Positions 5,504 through 8,405 of a DNA stretch of 8,405 bases are shown here, one piece after another. The position numbers and the translations under genes were made by a program. The DNA comes from Verrucomicrobiota bacterium (GTDB lineage: Bacteria > Verrucomicrobiota > Verrucomicrobiia > Chthoniobacterales > JAFAMB01): positions 1 through 8,405 of the forward strand of contig JAFAJU010000543.1 of the NCBI GenBank assembly GCA_019236035.1, written 5' to 3'. How positions within the stretch are numbered: position 1 is the first letter of the stretch; each line of letters opens with the position of its first letter. The notes beneath the pieces were generated by a model that was not told the origin of the DNA, did no database searches, and was given only the letters and a program-made list of their open reading frames with translations.

Positions 5504-7378
5504 ATGAGACAAGTCGAGCGGATTGGTTGCCTTAACAATGGCATCTTTGTTATGAGCTTTGCGGTTCAATGGTCTGATTCGAAGGGAAGTTGGCATACTT
5601 CCGCTTGGAATAGCGGTAACTTCGATAACGGCCTGTACAAGGTGAGTCCTCCACTTTCATCGATCGGAGTCCCGGCGGATGCGAGCGGGGTGGCGCCCTA
5701 CGTTTCCGCGGTTCTAGGAACAAGTAATCGGGGAGCACCTTTGGTGCAGTCGGCTAACAATGGCAGGGTGGCTGCTTACGAAGTCACGGGGACGACCTTG
5801 GACTTCAGTGTCGGGCCTCTGCCTTGGAAGAACTGGTCCCAGAACGTCGTTCATACGATGACGGTCGATGGTGAATACTACTTCGCTCCGACGAGCCTCG
5901 CTGCACTCCAAGACATCATCCGCCGAGCTGTGCAGGCGGGTGCGACAGTGCGCGTTTCCGGTCAGCGGCATGCACAGCCGCCGTTGGTCGCCGCCGACAA
6001 TCGCACCACCCTGAGTCCCACCCGCTGGCTCATCGACCTCTCCTGTTATAAGGACTTAGGTCCCGGCGGCAATCAGTCCATCGAGTTGCATCCATCGGAA
6101 GGTACTGTCACAGTGAATACCGGCGTCCGCGAGGACGAGTTGGATGCGTTCCTGACCGCGAATAACTGGATGCTCAAGACTGTTACCGCCGGCGGTTTCT
6201 TCAGCCTTGGCGGGATGACGGCGATCGACGTGCACGGCGCGACAATTAACGCGCCGATCTTCGCGGAAACGGTCTCGGCGTTCAGCATCGTTGGCCCGGA
6301 TGGCCAGGTGAAGACCATCAACACACAGACGCCGGCAGTGGATGGTTGGTCGCCCTTACAGTTCGCACGCGTCTCTGTCGGCGCGCTAGGAGTAGTCACC
6401 TCGGTGACGGTGGATGTGGTGCCGCGCCCGTGGGCCACGACGTTGAAATCGGGCAAGAACAGCCAAATTGTTTGCCAGGACGAGAAGGCTTTCATCGCTG
6501 AGTTCAAGACGTTGCTCGGGAGTCATAACCGGCTTGAGTCCTTCCTCAACCCGTACTCTCACAGGTTCCTCGTCTTGTGGTGGGATGTGGTCTCGTCCCC
6601 ATCGACAAAGACTCCAAACCGGAGCATAACCGTCCCGAATGCGTGCGCCCTGGCGGGAAACGCGATCTTCGGCGCTCCCTATATTATACCGATAGAGCCC
6701 ATCATCGAAGCTCCCCTCATCGCGGCTCAGTACGCCGGAATCCAATTTGCAGCGAGCGCGATCATTGATGCGGCATACCTCACGATCGAAGGGCTATTCG
6801 ATCAGGCCACGACTGTCTACTCTGACTTGTGGCTAACCAAGGCGTCCCGTGTGATTTTCATGTCCTATTTTGTCGAACTTCCGGCTCTCGACGACGCCGG
6901 GCTCAGCAAGGCCTGGAAGGGCCTTGAAGCGGTCATGGCTCGTCTCCAGAGTTCGAGCGATTTCCTATTGGTGGGCCCGATGGAGTTCCGGTTCGTTCGC
7001 GGCGGCGACACTGCACTGGCTGGGACATACACGGAAACCCCCAATGCGACTTTCGTCAATCTGGACCTCATCGGGTACGTGCCGGCTGTTGCGGCGTCTG
7101 AGTACTCCGCCAGACTACTTCATTTCTTCGCAGACATCGAGCGTGCCTGGGTTGCGTTGGGAGGAATGCCCCACACCGGCAAGATGTTCGGCTTCTACGA
7201 CCCGAGTCAACCCGCTGGATCTTTTTCGCCGCCGTTCAACCTGGGTTTCCTGGCGGATCTCGCGAAGCGCCGTGGTGCTCGAGTCAAGGCCTTCGACGCC
7301 TACCGCCGATCATGCGATCCGAACGGCATTTTCCACAACGATTTCGTAGCAGCGCTGCTGGGAGGCACGAACCAGTAG
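5504..7378 (+). CDS. FAD-linked oxidase (VAO/aldonolactone-oxidase type) with extra N-terminal domain
   Basis: In this 624-residue protein, residues 125-308 form a FAD_binding_4 (PCMH) domain: APTSLAALQDIIRRAV, then VRVSGQRHAQPPL, where His156 is at the place of the histidine that carries FAD covalently in aldonolactone oxidases. TAGGFFSLGGMTAIDVHGA (228-246) and SVGALGVVTSVTVDVVP (291-307) follow. The C-terminus HTGKMFGF (557-564) and FDAYRRSCDPNGIFHNDF (597-614) matches the end of gulonolactone-oxidase-like enzymes. The likely role is oxidation of a sugar, lactone or alcohol with O2 or another acceptor. Residues 1-105 are an unrecognised, Gly/Ser/Thr-rich and probably beta-rich domain (MSFAVQW, WHTSAWNSGNF, VTGTTLDFSV). 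Residues 380-430 are an Ala/Ile-rich hydrophobic insertion. No signal peptide is visible. The start is supported by a strong Shine-Dalgarno. The gene stands alone between repeat regions. The superfamily call is firm, the substrate unknown. Confidence 0.88.
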   Translation: MRQVERIGCLNNGIFVMSFAVQWSDSKGSWHTSAWNSGNFDNGLYKVSPPLSSIGVPADASGVAPYVSAVLGTSNRGAPLVQSANNGRVAAYEVTGTTLDFSVGPLPWKNWSQNVVHTMTVDGEYYFAPTSLAALQDIIRRAVQAGATVRVSGQRHAQPPLVAADNRTTLSPTRWLIDLSCYKDLGPGGNQSIELHPSEGTVTVNTGVREDELDAFLTANNWMLKTVTAGGFFSLGGMTAIDVHGATINAPIFAETVSAFSIVGPDGQVKTINTQTPAVDGWSPLQFARVSVGALGVVTSVTVDVVPRPWATTLKSGKNSQIVCQDEKAFIAEFKTLLGSHNRLESFLNPYSHRFLVLWWDVVSSPSTKTPNRSITVPNACALAGNAIFGAPYIIPIEPIIEAPLIAAQYAGIQFAASAIIDAAYLTIEGLFDQATTVYSDLWLTKASRVIFMSYFVELPALDDAGLSKAWKGLEAVMARLQSSSDFLLVGPMEFRFVRGGDTALAGTYTETPNATFVNLDLIGYVPAVAASEYSARLLHFFADIERAWVALGGMPHTGKMFGFYDPSQPAGSFSPPFNLGFLADLAKRRGARVKAFDAYRRSCDPNGIFHNDFVAALLGGTNQ

Positions 7379-7386
7379 GAAAGACC

Positions 7387-7438
7387 TAGCCCGCAATGAG
7401 CTCGTCGATTCTCCCAGCGCGTGATTTTTGCGGGCTAG
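7387..7438. repeat. 52-bp palindromic element, copy 2
   Basis: It starts eight bases after the oxidase stop codon and has the same 52-base length as 4572-4623. The outer 10 bases, TAGCCCGCAA and TTGCGGGCTA, are perfect reverse complements. The positions differing from copy 1 in the left arm (6 and 9) turn G-T wobbles into full pairs. The central ten or so bases are unrelated to those of copy 1. Confidence 0.82.
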
Positions 7439-7447
7439 AGGCGGGCT

Positions 7448-7461
7448 CCCAGCGTGCTGGG
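7448..7461. repeat. Short hairpin CCCAGC/GCTGGG
   Basis: Six-base arms flank GT, ten bases after the 52-bp element. CTCCCAGCG at its left edge also occurs in the core of that element (around 7411-7419). No T-run follows. It may be part of a composite repeat. Confidence 0.5.
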
Positions 7462-7575
7462 CTCTAAAGACCTGAGCTAAGCGTTGTTTCGCAAGATAGG
7501 CTTCTAAAAATAAGCTGCTGTATGGGTAGCTCATAAGTGGAGAGGGAAAAACGTTTCCTATTTCTTTGATCGGGG

Positions 7576-7758
7576 CTAACGAGACACAGATTCGTGCGCC
7601 GGCGGGACGTATTTGGATGCGCTCAAGAAAATCAAAGCATTTCCCTCATAACCATTGAGCCACTCGCAAAGAGTAGCGCGCTGCTTGGGCCGGAGTTCTT
7701 TGATGCTGTCCTGGATTTCAGCCAAACTGTGCTTGCCCCATTGCTGGTTTCTTTTCAT
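7576..7758 (-). CDS. Small antitoxin-like protein, possibly degraded
   Basis: From the ATG at 7758-7756 the minus strand encodes about 60 residues (MKRNQQWGKHSLAEIQ...) to TAG at 7578-7576. A TTG three codons upstream is an alternative start. The segment SLAEIQDSIKELRPKQRATL followed by CEWLNGYE has the helix pattern of small antitoxin-like proteins (S.xEI..AI..L...xR..L..WL) often found beside PIN or RelE toxins. The tail after GYEG does not look like an antitoxin tail, so a frameshift or decay is possible. No toxin gene is next to it in the window, and no Shine-Dalgarno is obvious. The repeats at 7762-7823 sit exactly at its 5' side. It may instead be a chance ORF. Confidence 0.35.
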   Translation of the reverse strand: MKRNQQWGKHSLAEIQDSIKELRPKQRATLCEWLNGYEGNALIFLSASKYVPPAHESVSR

Positions 7759-7761
7759 CTC

Positions 7762-7823
7762 AATCAATCAGTTGATTGCCCCTCTAGCACTTGTATTCAT
7801 CCATGTCAATCAAGTGATTGATT
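7762..7823. promoter_or_regulatory. Operator-like inverted pair of 17-bp sites
   Basis: AATCAATCAGTTGATTG (7762-7778) and CAATCAAGTGATTGATT (7807-7823) are reverse complements at 16 of 17 positions, 45 bases apart. Each is itself nearly palindromic (CAATCA..TGATTG). The left one touches the start of the small minus-strand ORF, as an autoregulatory operator would. Inference only. Confidence 0.45.
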
Positions 7824-7928
7824 CTTGCGAAGCCACGGGAAATCAAAGCGTTCTTGCGCGGCCAACTGGCGCCGGGCCGCACCCAGGAGTTGCAAACCGA
7901 GCTCCTGGCGGCGGGAATCCCACTTTGA
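7818..7928 (+). other. Coding-like remnant, unidentified
   Basis: A 36-codon open stretch ends at TGA 7926-7928 and reads REIKAFLRGQLAPGRTQE..., with a plausible helical, charged composition and no good start (TTG at 7818 only). It stops seven bases before the first IS-end repeat. It could be the 3' scrap of a gene cut by rearrangement; I do not recognise the family, and it may be chance. Confidence 0.2.
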
Positions 7929-7934
7929 TTTATA

Positions 7935-8092
7935 TTCTCACTAATGTGAGCCGGCGGCGATGTTTTTGAGCTGTTCTCAAATAATGTGGGCTCATTCTCA
8001 TCTAATGTGAGCCGGAGGACCCCGTTATTCTCAGTTAATTTGAGCCGGAAACGAGCGATGTTTTTGAGCCGAGGCGATTATGTTCTCGAGCC
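7935..8092 (+). mobile_element. IS21-type element end with multiple transposase-site-like repeats
   Basis: The consensus TTCTCANNTAATGTGAGCC occurs four times, at 7935-7952 (one base shorter), 7974-7992, 7995-8013 and 8028-8046. GCGATGTTTTTGAGC occurs twice, ending at 7971 and 8069, and TGTTCTC occurs again at 8081. Such arrays of imperfect repeats near the termini are characteristic of the IS21 family, and an istA fragment lies just downstream. Which side is the outer end is not clear. The element is not intact here, because a foreign gene fragment separates this end from the transposase piece. Confidence 0.65.
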
Positions 8093-8227
8093 GCTACACC
8101 TACCGGTCGCACAGTCGCCTATCCGGGTGCTTCCTTCGCTCAGGTTGAACGCGACAAGATCCAGTCGGAGCACATATACCTTGACCGGCAGACGGTAGCT
8201 GAGCAACTGGGGCTCAAACCCAAGTAA
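8093..8227 (+). pseudogene. C-terminal fragment of a SnoaL-like ester cyclase (NTF2 fold)
   Basis: Forty-four codons end at TAA 8225-8227. They begin ATPTGRTVAYPGASFAQ and end SEHIYLDRQTVAEQLGLKPK, the typical tail of bacterial SnoaL-like ester-cyclase proteins, whose final strands read like TGRTV...VE..KI.SE.IY.D......QLGL. Family members are about 130-150 residues, so some two thirds of the gene is missing. The homology starts right where the IS21-type end repeats stop, which suggests the 5' part was cut off by an insertion or a repeat-mediated deletion. No start codon of its own. The function is lost or held elsewhere. Confidence 0.7.
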
Positions 8228-8232
8228 ACGGC

Positions 8233-8405
8233 TCTTTAGAGAAAGAGCATCAAACGCGTCGCGCCGGGCTCCAGCCGTTGCCCGAGTCGCTTTTTCCCTG
8301 CTTTGAAGAAGCGCGACGCAGCGTCCATCGGGACAGTTACGTCGAAGTCGCTCGCGCCTTCTACGAAGTTCCCGCCGAACTGATCGGTCACCAGGTCTGG
8401 GTACG
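8233..8405 (+). pseudogene. istA: 5'-truncated IS21-family istA transposase fragment, runs off the window
   Basis: The frame reads LEKEHQTRRAGLQPLPESLF and goes on through EEARRSVHRDSYVEVARAFY and ELIGHQVWVR to the right edge. This matches the region after the DDE core of IstA-type transposases (pattern LxPLPxxxFPCFxEAxRxVHxDxxVEVxxAxYxVPxxxxGxxVWVR). The same frame has a TGA at 8200-8202, no start codon, and no N-terminal HTH or catalytic core upstream, so the 5' part of the gene is missing. It begins only about ten bases after the SnoaL-like stop codon. A downstream istB would be expected beyond the window if the rest of the element survives. Confidence 0.75.

Noticed and set aside
7310..7534. 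74-codon minus-strand ORF overlapping the end of the oxidase gene
   Set aside because: It runs through the 52-bp palindrome and into the oxidase 3' end, with no supporting motif.
7545..7558. GGAAAAACGTTTCC palindrome as a LacI-family operator
   Set aside because: Five-base arms only, not placed at a credible promoter or regulated gene.
7655..8198. Plus-strand ORFs at 7655-7969 and 7986-8198
   Set aside because: They read through operator-like and IS-end repeats; the second is a different frame from the SnoaL-like and istA fragments, which have recognisable protein patterns.

Overview
The window looks like a chromosomal stretch from a diderm, GC-rich, probably soil-type bacterium. A Verrucomicrobiota-like or Acidobacteriota-like genome is my best guess. 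It rests on the dense small palindromic repeats, the weak Shine-Dalgarno sites at several genes, a cleavable Sec signal on a periplasmic binding protein, and an IS21-type element end. This is an inference from style, not from a marker gene.

Layout, left to right. A minus-strand transporter of the MFS_3 (EntS-like) family runs from 1253 off the left edge. A divergent gene (1482-2114) encodes a small P-loop kinase-like protein. Two long hairpins follow (2168-2206 and a perfect 22-bp-arm palindrome at 2210-2256), the second directly abutting a sigma70-like promoter (2258-2286). That promoter probably drives a MalE-type sugar-binding protein (2322-3500) and, 51 bases later, a zinc-dependent polyol/alcohol dehydrogenase (3552-4574). 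No MalF, MalG or MalK lies in view. The pair suggests uptake and first oxidation of a sugar or polyol.

From 4575 to 5503 there is no convincing gene. This stretch holds one copy of a 52-bp hairpin element that includes the dehydrogenase stop codon, a short tandem repeat, and a roughly 413-bp imperfect inverted repeat built from ten smaller palindromes in mirror order. Next comes a 624-residue FAD-linked oxidase of the VAO/aldonolactone-oxidase type (5504-7378), with an unidentified N-terminal domain and an Ala-rich hydrophobic insertion. A second copy of the 52-bp element lies 9 bases past its stop codon.

The right end (7440-8405) is a degraded accessory patch: a small antitoxin-like ORF on the minus strand with operator-like repeats at its 5' side, an IS21-type end with four transposase-site-like repeats, the C-terminal 44 codons of a SnoaL-like ester cyclase, and a 5'-truncated istA transposase fragment running off the window. 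Most of the unexplained structure is repeat-based. No complete new defence or biosynthetic system is visible.
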